A DNA stretch of 40,528 nt from an uncultured Oscillospiraceae bacterium (GCA_934448295.1 CAKSEY010000023.1:1-40528), one strand, 5' to 3'; numbered from the stretch's first letter, positions 13,267 to 22,363 are shown. Notes: a model not told the origin generated them from the letters alone. Numbers and translations: made by a program.

Positions 13267-15551
13267 CCGTTGAGGAGCTGAATATCGTTATTTCCGCGAA
13301 CGACCGGAAATTCAACGAGGCGCTGGACGAGATAATCGGGCGGCTGGACGGACTGGAGGAGCAGTCACAGCGTACAGGCGACACAATGGAGAATGTTTTC
13401 GCGAAGATAAAGGCGGCTGCGGCGACGCTCGGAATCGGGAAGATCATCTCCGACAGCATAATGGCGGGCGGCGAGCTTGAACAGAATCTGGGCGGCGTTG
13501 AAACCGTATTCCGGGAGCACGCGGATTCCATGAAGAAAGCCGCCGCGACTGCGTTCGAGGACATGGGGCTTTCCGAATCGGATTACCTCGCGAACGCGAA
13601 CAAGATGGGCGCGCTGCTGAAAGGCTCCGGGTTCGATACCGGGTACGCTTCCTCCGTGTCTCAGCGGGTCATGCAGAGGGCTTCGGATGTTGCTTCCATC
13701 ATGGGCGTAGACGTCAAGAACGCAATGGAAGCGGTCACGGGCGCGGCAAAGGGCAACTTCACGATGATGGACAACCTCGGCGTTGCCATGAACGACACGA
13801 CATTGCAGGCGTACGCGCAGGAAAAGGGGCTGGGAACTCTTGAAACCACTCAGCAGAAAGTCAACGCGGCTATGCAGATGTTCCTTGACAAGACGGAGTA
13901 CGCCGCCGGGAACTACGCCCGGGAAAACGACACGTTCTCCGGCTCCCTGACGACCGCGAAGGCTCAGCTCGAGAACATGACCGCCGACCTCGGAACGCAG
14001 CTCCTGCCGACCGCCACAACGCTTGTGACGATGGCGCGGGACGGTCTGGAGGTCATTTCGCCGCTGGTGGTATCGCTCGGCGAGGGGCTGAATTCCGCGG
14101 CGCAGTACCTGATGAATATGTCGCCCAGCGCAAAGACAATGCTTGCGATATCCCTCGGCATGGCTGTGGCGATTCCGGCAGTTACCAAGGCGGAGGCAAT
14201 ATGGAAGGCGGTAAACGCAGGCTGGAGCAAGGTGCTTGACGTGCTTATCCCGAAGGAAATGACCCGCGCGAACGTCCTGAAAGCGACCGCAGGCTGGCTC
14301 GGCATAGTCGCGGGACTGCTTGCGCTAGTGGCTTCGGTGGGCTCAACCGCCCGGGAGATGGAAGAATCATGGGGCAAATCCATGGAGGACACCTCGGGCA
14401 GCGCCGACAACGCCGCCGACAGCGTGGACAAGGTTTCCGACAGCTATGCAGGGCTGAACGACAATGCAAAGGCGGCGAAAAAGTCCCTCGCGGATATCGA
14501 CACGCTGAATGTTTTCGGCTCCTCCGACAGCACGGGCGGGATTGATTTCAGCGCGATAGTGGACGGCGCAGAATCCGCGCAGGATTCCATTGCGGGACTG
14601 ACGGGCGGAATAGATGAGGCTTCTCTCGGTCTGGACGAGCTGACAAACGGTTTCAGCCTTGAAAATATCGGAGATACATTCAAGCAGACTTTTTCGGATA
14701 TCGGAACAGGCTTTGGAATACTATTCGATTCCTTCAATTTCGACAGCGACACACAGCTTTCCAGCCTGCGGGTTCTTGACCAGAAAGTCCGGGACCTGTT
14801 CGGCGACGACTGGTCGGATTTCTGGACAGGGGTCGGCAGCACGATGTACCGGGCGTTCGGTGAGAACAACAGCGAATACGACCGCTTCATGGCTCTGACG
14901 GATATCCAGAACTGGCTCCAGCAGATAGAAGATAAGTTTGAGAACGACCCCGGGATCGTGGGCGCCGTCGCAAAATGGTGGAATAACCTGTGGGAGGAAG
15001 TCGGCTCATGGCTGAACCATATGTCAAAGTACATAGGCAACAGCCCGCTGGATTTCTTCAATAAGTGGATAAACGGCGAAATATCCGCTGCGACCATAAC
15101 CGGTGATTACCGCGAGGAAAGCGGCGCGTACAACGATCTCTACCAGAACATGAACGAAAGGCTCGCGGAATATCTGAAACAGGGGCTTGACGAGGATTCT
15201 GCAATAGAAAAGGTAAAATCGGATTTTCTGAAAGACGACGCCGACAGATATTACTTTGAGAAAAAGGGATATGATGAGTCTTTCGGGTACCTTTATGCGC
15301 ACGACCTCAAACAGCTCCTTGAAGAATCCGGGCAGCTTGAATATCCTGATTACTCCATTCCGGAAAGCGCTCTTGCTTCAGTTATTCCCGGCGCGTCCGG
15401 AGGCGTTTCCGGTCCTGTTAAGCCGCTCAGCGCCGCAGAATTGAAACAGTCATTCGAGATACACGCGCACCTCAATGTCGACGGCAGGGAGGTTGCTGAA
15501 AGTGTGACCAGCTACCAGAACGGCGAAAGCTCCCGGTCGAATGGGTATTAA
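13263..15551 (+). CDS. Tail tape measure protein
   Basis: 762 residues from ATG 13263, AGGAGGGAGG upstream; a longer frame from 13191 lies inside the chaperone. The N-terminus is a long charged coiled coil (VEELNIVISANDRKFNEALD), followed by an Ala/Gly-rich part with a hydrophobic stretch (AVAIPAVTKAEAIWKAV; TAGWLGIVAGLLALVASV near 350), and an acidic C-terminal half. The tape measure sets tail length; about 760 residues fits a tail of roughly 110 nm by the usual proportionality. It is the largest gene of the tail block. Confidence 0.92.
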   Translation: MTVEELNIVISANDRKFNEALDEIIGRLDGLEEQSQRTGDTMENVFAKIKAAAATLGIGKIISDSIMAGGELEQNLGGVETVFREHADSMKKAAATAFEDMGLSESDYLANANKMGALLKGSGFDTGYASSVSQRVMQRASDVASIMGVDVKNAMEAVTGAAKGNFTMMDNLGVAMNDTTLQAYAQEKGLGTLETTQQKVNAAMQMFLDKTEYAAGNYARENDTFSGSLTTAKAQLENMTADLGTQLLPTATTLVTMARDGLEVISPLVVSLGEGLNSAAQYLMNMSPSAKTMLAISLGMAVAIPAVTKAEAIWKAVNAGWSKVLDVLIPKEMTRANVLKATAGWLGIVAGLLALVASVGSTAREMEESWGKSMEDTSGSADNAADSVDKVSDSYAGLNDNAKAAKKSLADIDTLNVFGSSDSTGGIDFSAIVDGAESAQDSIAGLTGGIDEASLGLDELTNGFSLENIGDTFKQTFSDIGTGFGILFDSFNFDSDTQLSSLRVLDQKVRDLFGDDWSDFWTGVGSTMYRAFGENNSEYDRFMALTDIQNWLQQIEDKFENDPGIVGAVAKWWNNLWEEVGSWLNHMSKYIGNSPLDFFNKWINGEISAATITGDYREESGAYNDLYQNMNERLAEYLKQGLDEDSAIEKVKSDFLKDDADRYYFEKKGYDESFGYLYAHDLKQLLEESGQLEYPDYSIPESALASVIPGASGGVSGPVKPLSAAELKQSFEIHAHLNVDGREVAESVTSYQNGESSRSNGY

Positions 15552-15573
15552 TATATGTGATAAAGGAGGTTAA

Positions 15574-15951
15574 ATGCCCTCAATAGTACAGATAGACGGA
15601 GTGGAAATGCCTACTCCATCTGACTTCGACCCCACCAGCAGCGACTACGACAGCAAGAATTCCGGACGTTCCGAAAGCATGAACATGACCCGCGATATCG
15701 TCCGGAGCAACGTCCGCACGGCGACGTTCACCTGGAGACTCCAGACCCCGGAGCTGCGCACGGTCTGGAATGCCGCAAAGAAGCCGAAGGTAACGCTCCG
15801 GTTCTTCGACATAGACCAGCCTGCGGACGTACAGTACAGCGTCATGACCTGCTACGGCGACCCCTCCCGGAAGCCTAAGCTCCTGAAATGGGACAATGAC
15901 GACCCGGAGCGGTCGTGGTGGGAATTCACAGTAAAATTCACGGAGTATTGA
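15574..15951 (+). CDS. Tail-associated protein, DUF6711-like, 125 aa
   Basis: 125 residues beginning MPSIVQIDGVEMPTPSDFD with RSESMNMTRDIVRSNVRT and a C-terminal WWEFTVKFTEY. The opening IxGVxxPTPSxF and the size resemble a family found next to tape measure genes of Clostridia phages (I believe DUF6711). Position between tape measure and hub protein suggests a distal tail component. AAAGGAGGTTAA precedes ATG 15574. Confidence 0.7.
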   Translation: MPSIVQIDGVEMPTPSDFDPTSSDYDSKNSGRSESMNMTRDIVRSNVRTATFTWRLQTPELRTVWNAAKKPKVTLRFFDIDQPADVQYSVMTCYGDPSRKPKLLKWDNDDPERSWWEFTVKFTEY

Positions 15952-15952
15952 T

Positions 15953-17596
15953 ATGTACAATGTAACTGACGAATACAAGGAGCTGATAAAGTCCCCGGTG
16001 CGCTGCACCGCCATAAACGGCGCGGTAAGGCTCCGGGACGGCTCTGTCATGCCGATAAAGGACGAGAATATCGCGGAGCGCTCCCTGTCGATAACGCATA
16101 AGCTCAACGGGCGCGGAGATTTCCGCCCGGGCGGCGTGTATTCCGGGGAGCTTAGGGCGGGGCTGAAAGGCTTCGCGGCAAAGACCAGCGACCTTGACGG
16201 CGCAGTGATCCGGCTGAATTTCGTGCTGTATCACGACAGCGGAATGAGCGCCAATGCCGCAGAGACCGTGCCGCTCGGGCGCTTCTATGTGGACGGCTCG
16301 GAGATAAAGCGCAGCGGCGACACGGTAACTCTTTCGGCTTCGGACGCTATGATGCTGTTCGATATTCCGGCAACCGAGCGCTCGGGAACGCTGTACGAGT
16401 TGGTGTGCGGCTCCTGCACCGCCGCCGGGGTAACGTTCGGCATGACCAAGGCGGAATTCGAAGCGCTGCCGAACGGAACGCAGCCAGCAGCGGTGAACAC
16501 CGCCAGGATCCAGACGGAGCGCGACCTGCTGATGTATGTCGGCATGATGACCGCTTCGTTCGCGAGAATTTCCCGCGATAACTCGCTGGAATTTGTGCTG
16601 CTTACCGCGAACAAGACCAGCGGCGGCGTGATCATTCCCGTGCGCGAAATCCTGGGGGACGTCCGGTTTTCGACTGATTTCTCAGACGACACGACCCGCG
16701 TCACAAGTCTTTTTACCCGCAGAAACGGCGCGGTGCTGAGCTCTGACCTGGAGGTCGTAGTAACCGGCACTGAAAAACTTGCGACAATGGAGCTGACCGA
16801 AAATCCTCTGCTTTCCGGCCTTTCGGAGAGCGAAGTAGTGACCGTGCTGAACCACGAGCTCAGTCAGCTCTATCTATGCCTGAACCGCGTGTTCGGCACG
16901 GATTTCAACGGCGATCCGGCGCTTGACGTGGGGGATTATGTGCGGCTTCGGGGCGGTTCGGTGGATACGTCCAGGGGATATGCCACAGGCATGATAACCT
17001 CGCAGACCTGGCGGTATCACGGGCAGCATACGCTAAAGTGCTCCATGCCGTCCTCGCTGATTCCGGCAGGCACGGATACACAGGCAGTCGCGCTGATGTC
17101 CGCTGACGCGGTGGTGCAGGGGACTGGCTCCGCGCTGAGGGTTCAGCCGAAATCCCAACTTGAAAAGCGGGTGGACGAGCTGGAAAGTCGGAGCGACACT
17201 GCTAAAAAGCTCCAGACCTCATCTTCAAGCTATTACGCCCACACCTATGACCAGGGGCTGAGGATTGTAAGCTCGGATAATAGTGATTTTATGCGGCTTT
17301 CTGAGCTCAAAGGCAAAGATGGCTTTGGCATCATAATCGAGAGCGGAAAATTTGCGATTTCGGGCGATACAAATGGGATTATATTCAGCGGTAATGGCAA
17401 CAGTTCTGTTGTTCAGGCAGGCACCAGTGGAATATGGCTCCGGGCACCGGACGGCGTTATCGATATCCAAGCGGGAAGTTCAAACTGCCGACTGGCTCTG
17501 GATCCTAGCGGACACTTAACGCTAAGAACCGGAGACGACATACTGGAAATCGTTAATCATGCGCTGTATTTCAACAACACTAAGATAGGAGGATAA
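15953..17596 (+). CDS. Tail hub / tail-associated baseplate protein
   Basis: 547 residues. The N-terminal 350 residues (from YNVTDEYKELIKSPVRCTA, with PLGRFYVDGSEIKRSGDTV) look like the Dit/Tal-like hub of Firmicutes siphophages, followed by coiled coil KSQLEKRVDELESRSDTAKK and a C-terminal beta-rich part with Gly/Ser-rich pieces, probably a stalk joining the fibre. ATG 15953 follows the previous stop by one base and has no strong ribosome site of its own, which suggests translational coupling. It would contact the cell surface or anchor the fibre. Confidence 0.8.
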   Translation: MYNVTDEYKELIKSPVRCTAINGAVRLRDGSVMPIKDENIAERSLSITHKLNGRGDFRPGGVYSGELRAGLKGFAAKTSDLDGAVIRLNFVLYHDSGMSANAAETVPLGRFYVDGSEIKRSGDTVTLSASDAMMLFDIPATERSGTLYELVCGSCTAAGVTFGMTKAEFEALPNGTQPAAVNTARIQTERDLLMYVGMMTASFARISRDNSLEFVLLTANKTSGGVIIPVREILGDVRFSTDFSDDTTRVTSLFTRRNGAVLSSDLEVVVTGTEKLATMELTENPLLSGLSESEVVTVLNHELSQLYLCLNRVFGTDFNGDPALDVGDYVRLRGGSVDTSRGYATGMITSQTWRYHGQHTLKCSMPSSLIPAGTDTQAVALMSADAVVQGTGSALRVQPKSQLEKRVDELESRSDTAKKLQTSSSSYYAHTYDQGLRIVSSDNSDFMRLSELKGKDGFGIIIESGKFAISGDTNGIIFSGNGNSSVVQAGTSGIWLRAPDGVIDIQAGSSNCRLALDPSGHLTLRTGDDILEIVNHALYFNNTKIGG

Positions 17597-17597
17597 C

Positions 17598-19073
17598 ATG
17601 ACAAGCAAAACAATCTCCCTCACGGGGGAGGAAATCAAGGTGGAATATTCCGGCGGCGCGAACGCGTGGCTCCGGAACGACGGAACGGCGGCGGTGTACG
17701 CTTCGGCTTCGGCGGGAATTTCGGCGGGGGCTGACGGGGTGGTGAGCATTCCGGCAGGACAGGCTGCGGCGATTTACGGAGCCAGCGGGACTGTGTACCT
17801 GCTCGGAACCGGCTCAGTGCTGCTTGTAGGCTCAGACTACACGTCGTGCCCTTTTAAGACGTCAGCGCAGTCCGGCGGCTCCGGCGCTGACGAGGTCGCA
17901 AGAGCCGCTATTGAGGCTCACGCGGGGAATACGGCGATACATGTCACCGCAGAGGAAAAGGCTGCCTGGGACGGCAAGGCGGACAAGTCGGATATACCTA
18001 CTAAAACTAGTGATCTTACGAACGACAGCGGGTATATCACGTCCGCTGACGGCGGAAATGCCGCCAGCGTGGATAGTACCAATCATAAGGCACGGCTATA
18101 TGAAGATCCCGAGGGTGGTAACTTCCGCCTTGAAAGCCCGGACGGCTCCTTATCCATGGAAATGGATATGTATGATAACAAGTCCTTCCGTATATATTTT
18201 GAAAAGAACGGTGAGCTTGTGTTCCCTTTTCTTTACAACTCGATTTACAACAACTTTGAAATACCCAAATTGAACGGCGCACGGATAACTTCCGTGGGAG
18301 TTAAAAACGGGTATGTATCGTCAGCAATGGCCGATGTAATCACTTATGGCGAGAGGGTAGTTCATAAGCAAAGCTCGGACGCAAGCTATATCGGGTGGAC
18401 AACGACAGCAGATGGTTGGTTCGCTCCGATTTTCGTTTCCAAAACGGTAGAGGGAACAAGGTACACCATGAACGGGAACGAATGCGTGTACTCTGTTGGA
18501 GGCGAAAAATGCGGCTCGTTCGTATACCACGGCGAAACATACTATGCGTGTTGGAATAATCCTGCGTCGCTGATGAGTCCGGCAGTTTCAACATCGGCGT
18601 TATATGTGGCTTTGAGCGGCGAGGATTATGTTTTTACCTGCAAAAAACTGATTGACATATGCGAAGGATTGTATGCCGACGGCGGCAATGTGGACACCCT
18701 TGACGGAAAGCACGCTGATGACTTATATTACAGTCATTATCCTGCCGAAACCGACGCCAACAACTGTGTGGCAAACGGGAACTATATGCTGATGCCATCC
18801 GCCGCAAACCTACCTATATCCGCGTACACCTTAATAGTGGCAGACATATCTGCCGATGGTACATGGCTGATGCAAAGAGCTGTAAATGTCAATAATCCGA
18901 GTATGTATTACATGCGAGTAAAAGTTAATGGTGTATGGTCTGCCTGGCATGTTATCGCGGACGGCGGCAATGCTGCAAGCGTCGGGACTTACACGGAAGC
19001 GAAAATCGCCGCGCTGGAAGCCAGGCTCGCGGCGCTGGAGACTAAGGTCGCGGAATTGGAGGGAGGTTCATGA
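17598..19073 (+). CDS. Tail fibre / receptor-binding protein
   Basis: 491 residues; ATG 17598 one base after the hub stop, AGGAGG upstream. N-terminal 130 residues are beta/Gly-Ala rich, then NDSGYITSADGGNAAS, a pattern common at the shaft of phage fibres. A second copy, ADGGNVDTLDGKHADDLYY, is seen near residue 370, and ADGGNAASVGTY near 460. The C-terminus is a leucine-rich coiled coil (IAALEARLAALETKVAELEG), likely the trimer tip. Between about 18050 and 18950 the DNA is less GC-rich than the neighbours, a sign of swapped host-range sequence. Confidence 0.85.
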   Translation: MTSKTISLTGEEIKVEYSGGANAWLRNDGTAAVYASASAGISAGADGVVSIPAGQAAAIYGASGTVYLLGTGSVLLVGSDYTSCPFKTSAQSGGSGADEVARAAIEAHAGNTAIHVTAEEKAAWDGKADKSDIPTKTSDLTNDSGYITSADGGNAASVDSTNHKARLYEDPEGGNFRLESPDGSLSMEMDMYDNKSFRIYFEKNGELVFPFLYNSIYNNFEIPKLNGARITSVGVKNGYVSSAMADVITYGERVVHKQSSDASYIGWTTTADGWFAPIFVSKTVEGTRYTMNGNECVYSVGGEKCGSFVYHGETYYACWNNPASLMSPAVSTSALYVALSGEDYVFTCKKLIDICEGLYADGGNVDTLDGKHADDLYYSHYPAETDANNCVANGNYMLMPSAANLPISAYTLIVADISADGTWLMQRAVNVNNPSMYYMRVKVNGVWSAWHVIADGGNAASVGTYTEAKIAALEARLAALETKVAELEGGS

Positions 19074-19306
19074 TGGACAGCAGTGTAATTGTGGCGGTGA
19101 TATCGCTGATAGGAACGCTCGGCGGTTCGCTGGGCGGAATACTGGTCAGCTCAAAGCTGACCGCGTGCAGGATCCAGCAGCTTGAAAACAAGGTCGCTGA
19201 GCACAACAATTTCGCCCGCCGCATGCCGGTGGTCGAGGAGCAGATAAAGGTGATCAATCACAGGATCGAGGATCTGGAACAGGAGGAAAAACATCATGAA
19301 AATTAA
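19073..19306 (+). CDS. XhlA/BhlA-like lysis accessory membrane protein, 77 aa
   Basis: The start at 19073 is favoured over 19070 because GGAGGGAGG lies 6 bp upstream. One hydrophobic segment near the N-terminus (VIVAVISLIGTLGGSLGGIL), then a coiled coil (IQQLENKVAEHNNF; QIKVINHRIEDLEQEE). This is the layout of haemolysin XhlA/BhlA proteins that work with phage holins. It sits directly before the holin gene and overlaps the fibre stop. Confidence 0.78.
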   Translation: MDSSVIVAVISLIGTLGGSLGGILVSSKLTACRIQQLENKVAEHNNFARRMPVVEEQIKVINHRIEDLEQEEKHHEN

Positions 19307-19514
19307 CTGGAAGAGAAAGCTTACAAGCCGCAAGTGGTGGGTATCCGTTGCGGCGCTGGTGTCCGGACTTATCCTCGCTTTCGGCGGCGGGGACGAGGCC
19401 GCCCAGACCGTCAGCGGCTGCATTATGGCGACTGCGGCGGTGGTAGGGTACACCATTGGCGAGGGTCTGGCGGACAGCTCCCACAGCAAGGAGGACAGCA
19501 ATGACGATAACTGA
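19296..19514 (+). CDS. Holin, 72 aa
   Basis: 72 residues, starting MKINWKRKLTSRKWWVSV and with two hydrophobic segments (VAALVSGLILAF and GCIMATAAVVGYTIGEGL), then a polar, acidic tail. The KINWKxRLxxxxWW start and two-helix layout match the phi-LC3/Phage_holin_1 group. GGAGGAAAAACATC lies upstream. It would open the membrane for the endolysin; the gene overlaps both neighbours. Confidence 0.88.
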   Translation: MKINWKRKLTSRKWWVSVAALVSGLILAFGGGDEAAQTVSGCIMATAAVVGYTIGEGLADSSHSKEDSNDDN

Positions 19515-20112
19515 CAGCCTTATCCCGGTGAATAAGTACAACCGTCCCGGCAGAAGGTCCACGCCAAAACGCATTTGCGTGCACTACACCGGGGACTGCG
19601 GTGCTTCTTCGGCGCGGCTTGCAAAGTTCTGGAAGAATGTCGCTGCGGGGATGTTCGCAGACAAGCCGGAAAGCTGGACGTCCGCGCAGTACATAGTCGG
19701 GCTTGACGGCGAAATTATCCGGTGCGTTCCGGACAGCGAGATAGCCTACGCCGCTGCGAACCAGAACGCGGATACCATCCACATTGAGGTGTGCTACAAG
19801 CAGAAATCCGGCAGGTTTGAAGAGAAATCCATTGCTGCCCTGGAGGAACTGGTGCGCTGTCTGATGGCTAAGTACAAGATTCCGGCGGCTAAGGTGCTGC
19901 GGCACTACGACCTCACCGGGAAGCTCTGCCCGGCGTACTACGTTGACGAGAACCGCTGGGCGGCTCTGCACGAGCGTATTACCTCAGACCGCAAGTCCAG
20001 GGCGCTGTACCGCGTGCAGGTGGGGGCTTTCGGGTCTAAGAATAACGCGGAGACTTACGCCGAGAAAATCAGGCAGGCGGGTTTTAATGCGTTTGTCGTG
20101 CAGGTGAAATAA
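19501..20112 (+). CDS. Endolysin: N-acetylmuramoyl-L-alanine amidase with SPOR-like domain
   Basis: 203 residues from ATG 19501 (AAGGAGGACAGC upstream). Amidase_2-type catalytic domain with zinc ligands His 28 (CVHYTGD), His 135 (LRHYDLTGK) and Cys 143 (KLCPAYY), and Glu 96. A linker follows from about residue 160, then a SPOR-like domain RVQVGAFGSKNNAETYAEKI (20 shown) near the C-terminus. The amidase cuts peptide side chains from glycan; the SPOR-like domain may bind denuded glycan. It overlaps the holin gene by 14 bp and is the last gene of the lysis cassette. Confidence 0.93.
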   Translation: MTITDSLIPVNKYNRPGRRSTPKRICVHYTGDCGASSARLAKFWKNVAAGMFADKPESWTSAQYIVGLDGEIIRCVPDSEIAYAAANQNADTIHIEVCYKQKSGRFEEKSIAALEELVRCLMAKYKIPAAKVLRHYDLTGKLCPAYYVDENRWAALHERITSDRKSRALYRVQVGAFGSKNNAETYAEKIRQAGFNAFVVQVK

Positions 20113-20240
20113 TGACTATCCTCGGGGCGTTGGCTCCGGGGAATTCATTATTTTGCACAAAATCAGTCATAAAACTTTGGCAGCTTCAATTTAGTCAAAT
20201 CGGACGTCAAAAACTAGAACAAACAGTTTGCGCCGTAAAC

Positions 20241-20300
20241 TTGACACCCATGTTGACACCCATACTCACGAAAAAATACGCAAAAATACGGCAAAATACA
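20241..20300 (+). repeat. Direct repeats at prophage right end, candidate integrase arm sites
   Basis: Two exact-spaced 12-bp copies: TTGACACCCATG (20241-20252) and TTGACACCCATA (20253-20264). Next come three repeats of AAATACG-type (about 20274, 20284, 20294). These short direct repeats are 80-140 bp from the tRNA end and resemble arm-type sites of a tyrosine integrase. Proof would need the left end of the phage, which is not visible. The DNA also yields no convincing gene. Confidence 0.4.
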
Positions 20301-20334
20301 TTCAGCTCATTTCACTGAAACAGACATCAAAAAT

Positions 20335-20376
20335 CCCCGCCAGGCGGCTTAAACAGCCAACTGGCGGGGTTTTCTT
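20335..20376. terminator. Bidirectional terminator between prophage and tRNA-Arg
   Basis: A 9-bp perfect stem, CCCCGCCAG at 20335-20343 and CTGGCGGGG at 20361-20369, with a 17-base loop. T runs on both sides (TTTTCTT to the right, ATTTTTG on the minus strand), so it would stop both the phage late transcript and the tRNA transcript. Confidence 0.8.
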
Positions 20377-20378
20377 AT

Positions 20379-20455
20379 TGGTACGCCTGATGCGATTCGA
20401 ACGCACGGCACATAGCGTCGGAGGCTATTGCTCTATCCAGCTGAGCTACAGGCGC
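20379..20455 (-). tRNA. tRNA-Arg (anticodon CCG)
   Basis: A complete cloverleaf on the minus strand: acceptor stem GCGCCTG / CAGGCGT, D-arm GTAGCTCAGCTGGATAGAG, anticodon stem ATAGC/GCTAT with loop CTCCGAC (anticodon CCG, for Arg codon CGG), T-arm with GTTCGAATC, and an encoded CCA end at 20379-20381. The 3' end of this gene faces the prophage, as expected for an attB/attR site. There is an intrinsic terminator within 3 bp downstream. Confidence 0.96.
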
Positions 20456-20634
20456 ATATCAACTCATATAATTATAGCACATCTCTTTTCAAAATGCAAC
20501 AGGTTTTTGAAAAAATTTCTTCTCATTATATAAAGATAGACGTATTTTGTCAGAATTTCTGAGCAGTATAAAGTCAACTGCCGCGATACTATGTGAAAAT
20601 TTGCAGAAAAACAGGAATAATTTCTGTAATGCTA

Positions 20635-20663
20635 TTGACAAATGCTCAATAATATGATATAAT
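20635..20663 (+). promoter_or_regulatory. Sigma-A promoter of nifS-nifU
   Basis: TTGACA at 20635-20640, 17-bp spacer, TATAAT at 20658-20663. It is 78 bp upstream of the nifS start. GTCCG/CGGAC inverted pieces lie downstream (about 20671 and 20702), possibly in the leader, but no known operator is recognised. The rest of the 20456-20740 interval is AT-rich and empty. Confidence 0.8.
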
Positions 20664-20740
20664 CCTAGTTGTCCGATAGGAAAAGTCTACAAACAAATTC
20701 CCGGACGTGCAAAAACTGATTCAGAAAGAATGGTGAATCT

Positions 20741-21934
20741 ATGACCACAATATATGCCGATAACGCCGCAACAACAAAGCTAAGCAAAACGGCGCTGGAC
20801 GCAATGATGCCGTACCTCACCGAGCAGTACGGTAATCCGTCGTCCCTCCATACGGTGGGACAGCTTGCTGCCGAGGCTCTTTTCGGCGCAAGAAAAACAG
20901 TAGCCGAGTGTCTCGGCTGCGACCCCAAGGAAATTATCTTCACCGGCGGCGGAAGCGAGGCGGATAACCAGGCGCTCCTGACGGCGGCTGAAATCGGCGC
21001 TAAAAAGGGCAAGAAGCATATAATCTCCGACACGATCGAGCACCACGCTATTCTTCATTCGCTGAAGCGCCTTGAAAAACAGGGCTTTGAGGTAACTCTC
21101 CTCCCGGTCGACGGCGAGGGCAGGATAGACCCGGAGGCGGTAAAGAACGCGATTCGTCCCGACACGGCGCTTGTTACCATAATGATGGCGAACAACGAAA
21201 TAGGCACGCTGGAGCCTGTTAAGGAGATTGCCGCTATATGCCATGAAAAGGGCGTACTTTTCCATACCGACGCTGTTCAGGCGGTGGGTCATATCCCTGT
21301 GAATGTCAAGGAGATAGGCTGCGATATGCTTTCCCTTGCCGGACATAAGTTCCACGGTCCCAAGGGCGTTGGCGCGCTGTATGCACGCAAAGGGCTTCTG
21401 GTGTCCTCTCTTATTGAGGGTGGCGCACAGGAGCGCGGAAAGCGCGCAGGTACCGAGAACATCGCCGGAATCGTTGGTATGTCCGCTGCATTAAAGGAAG
21501 CAACAGACAACCTTGAAGCCAACATGGCGAAAATCACCAAGCTGCGCGACAGGCTTATCGAGGGTCTTTCGACCATATCTCACTCTATCCTGAACGGACC
21601 GAGAGACGACAGACTTCCCGGCAATGTGAATATGTGCTTTGAGGGAATCGAGGGCGAATCGCTGCTTCTGCTTCTCGACCAGAAGGGAATTTGCGCTTCC
21701 TCCGGTTCCGCCTGCACTTCCGGTTCGCTTGACCCGAGCCATGTACTGCTTGCGATAGGCAGGATTCACGATGTTGCACACGGTTCGCTCAGACTTTCGC
21801 TGTGCGAATATAATACAGAAGAAGAAATCGAAGCTATAATCAAGGCTGTACCTGAGATCGTGGATTATCTCCGCCGTATCTCCCCGGTATGGCAGGATTT
21901 ACAGGAGGGTAAGAGAAGCTATGTTATACAGTGA
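20741..21934 (+). CDS. nifS: Cysteine desulfurase
   Basis: 397 residues of a fold-type I PLP enzyme, NifS/IscS family. The lysine that binds PLP is K203 in SLAGHKFHGPKG, and the catalytic loop is CASSGSACTSGSLDPSH with Cys 325. It transfers sulfur from cysteine to the scaffold NifU for iron-sulfur cluster assembly. The DNA has host-like codon use. The downstream nifU overlaps by 14 bp. The SxxSACTSG loop is long, as in group I enzymes. No Rrf2-type regulator gene is next to it. Confidence 0.96.
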   Translation: MTTIYADNAATTKLSKTALDAMMPYLTEQYGNPSSLHTVGQLAAEALFGARKTVAECLGCDPKEIIFTGGGSEADNQALLTAAEIGAKKGKKHIISDTIEHHAILHSLKRLEKQGFEVTLLPVDGEGRIDPEAVKNAIRPDTALVTIMMANNEIGTLEPVKEIAAICHEKGVLFHTDAVQAVGHIPVNVKEIGCDMLSLAGHKFHGPKGVGALYARKGLLVSSLIEGGAQERGKRAGTENIAGIVGMSAALKEATDNLEANMAKITKLRDRLIEGLSTISHSILNGPRDDRLPGNVNMCFEGIEGESLLLLLDQKGICASSGSACTSGSLDPSHVLLAIGRIHDVAHGSLRLSLCEYNTEEEIEAIIKAVPEIVDYLRRISPVWQDLQEGKRSYVIQ

Positions 21935-22352
21935 AAAGGTAATGGATCACTTCACGCACCCGCGTAATGTCGGAACCATCGAGAACGCTGACGGCGTAGG
22001 CGAGGTAGGCAACGCAAAGTGCGGCGATATCATGAAGATATTCCTCAAGATAAGCAAGGACGGAGTTATCGACGACGTTAAGTTCAGCACATTCGGCTGC
22101 GGCTCCGCTATCGCGAGCAGCTCAATGGCTACGGAGATGATCAAGGGAAAGCCGGTTTCACAGGCTCTGGAGCTTACAAACAAGGCTGTCGTTGAGGCTC
22201 TCGACGGACTTCCCGCTCACAAGATCCACTGCTCCGTACTGGCTGAGGAAGCGGTAAAGGCAGCCGTTAAGGATTACTACGATAAGAACGGAATTTCCTA
22301 CGACCCTGATTTATTCAAGGAAAAGCACGACTGCGAACATTGCGGCGAGTAA
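21921..22352 (+). CDS. nifU: Iron-sulfur scaffold protein NifU/IscU
   Basis: 143 residues. Three scaffold cysteines are in place: C34 (NAKCGD), C60 (FGCGSAI) and C104 (HCSVL), with D36 near the first. A Clostridia-type tail (KHDCEHCGE) adds a CxxC. AGGAGG precedes ATG 21921. It takes sulfur from NifS and builds clusters. The pair forms a two-gene operon, ending at a terminator at 22364. Confidence 0.95.
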   Translation: MLYSEKVMDHFTHPRNVGTIENADGVGEVGNAKCGDIMKIFLKISKDGVIDDVKFSTFGCGSAIASSSMATEMIKGKPVSQALELTNKAVVEALDGLPAHKIHCSVLAEEAVKAAVKDYYDKNGISYDPDLFKEKHDCEHCGE

Positions 22353-22363
22353 GTAAAATTAAT

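Larger units (their letters stand above)
1..20378 (+). mobile_element. Siphovirus-type prophage, right portion (left end outside window)
   Basis: A continuous block of +-strand genes in the standard order of a long-tailed, non-contractile phage: small early or middle genes, terS, terL, portal, minor head, scaffold, capsid, connectors, tail tube, tail chaperone with frameshift, tape measure, hub, fibre, holin, endolysin. No contractile sheath gene is seen. The block ends 267 bp after the endolysin, directly at the 3' end of tRNA-Arg, a common integration site. The integrase, repressor and replication genes would lie to the left and are not in the window. The head and tail genes look intact, so the prophage could be functional, but the left end cannot be judged. 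Confidence 0.93.

Noticed and set aside
20112..20318. 68-codon frame after the endolysin
   Set aside because: No ribosome site, crosses the direct repeats, and has no protein-like pattern; most likely attachment-region DNA.
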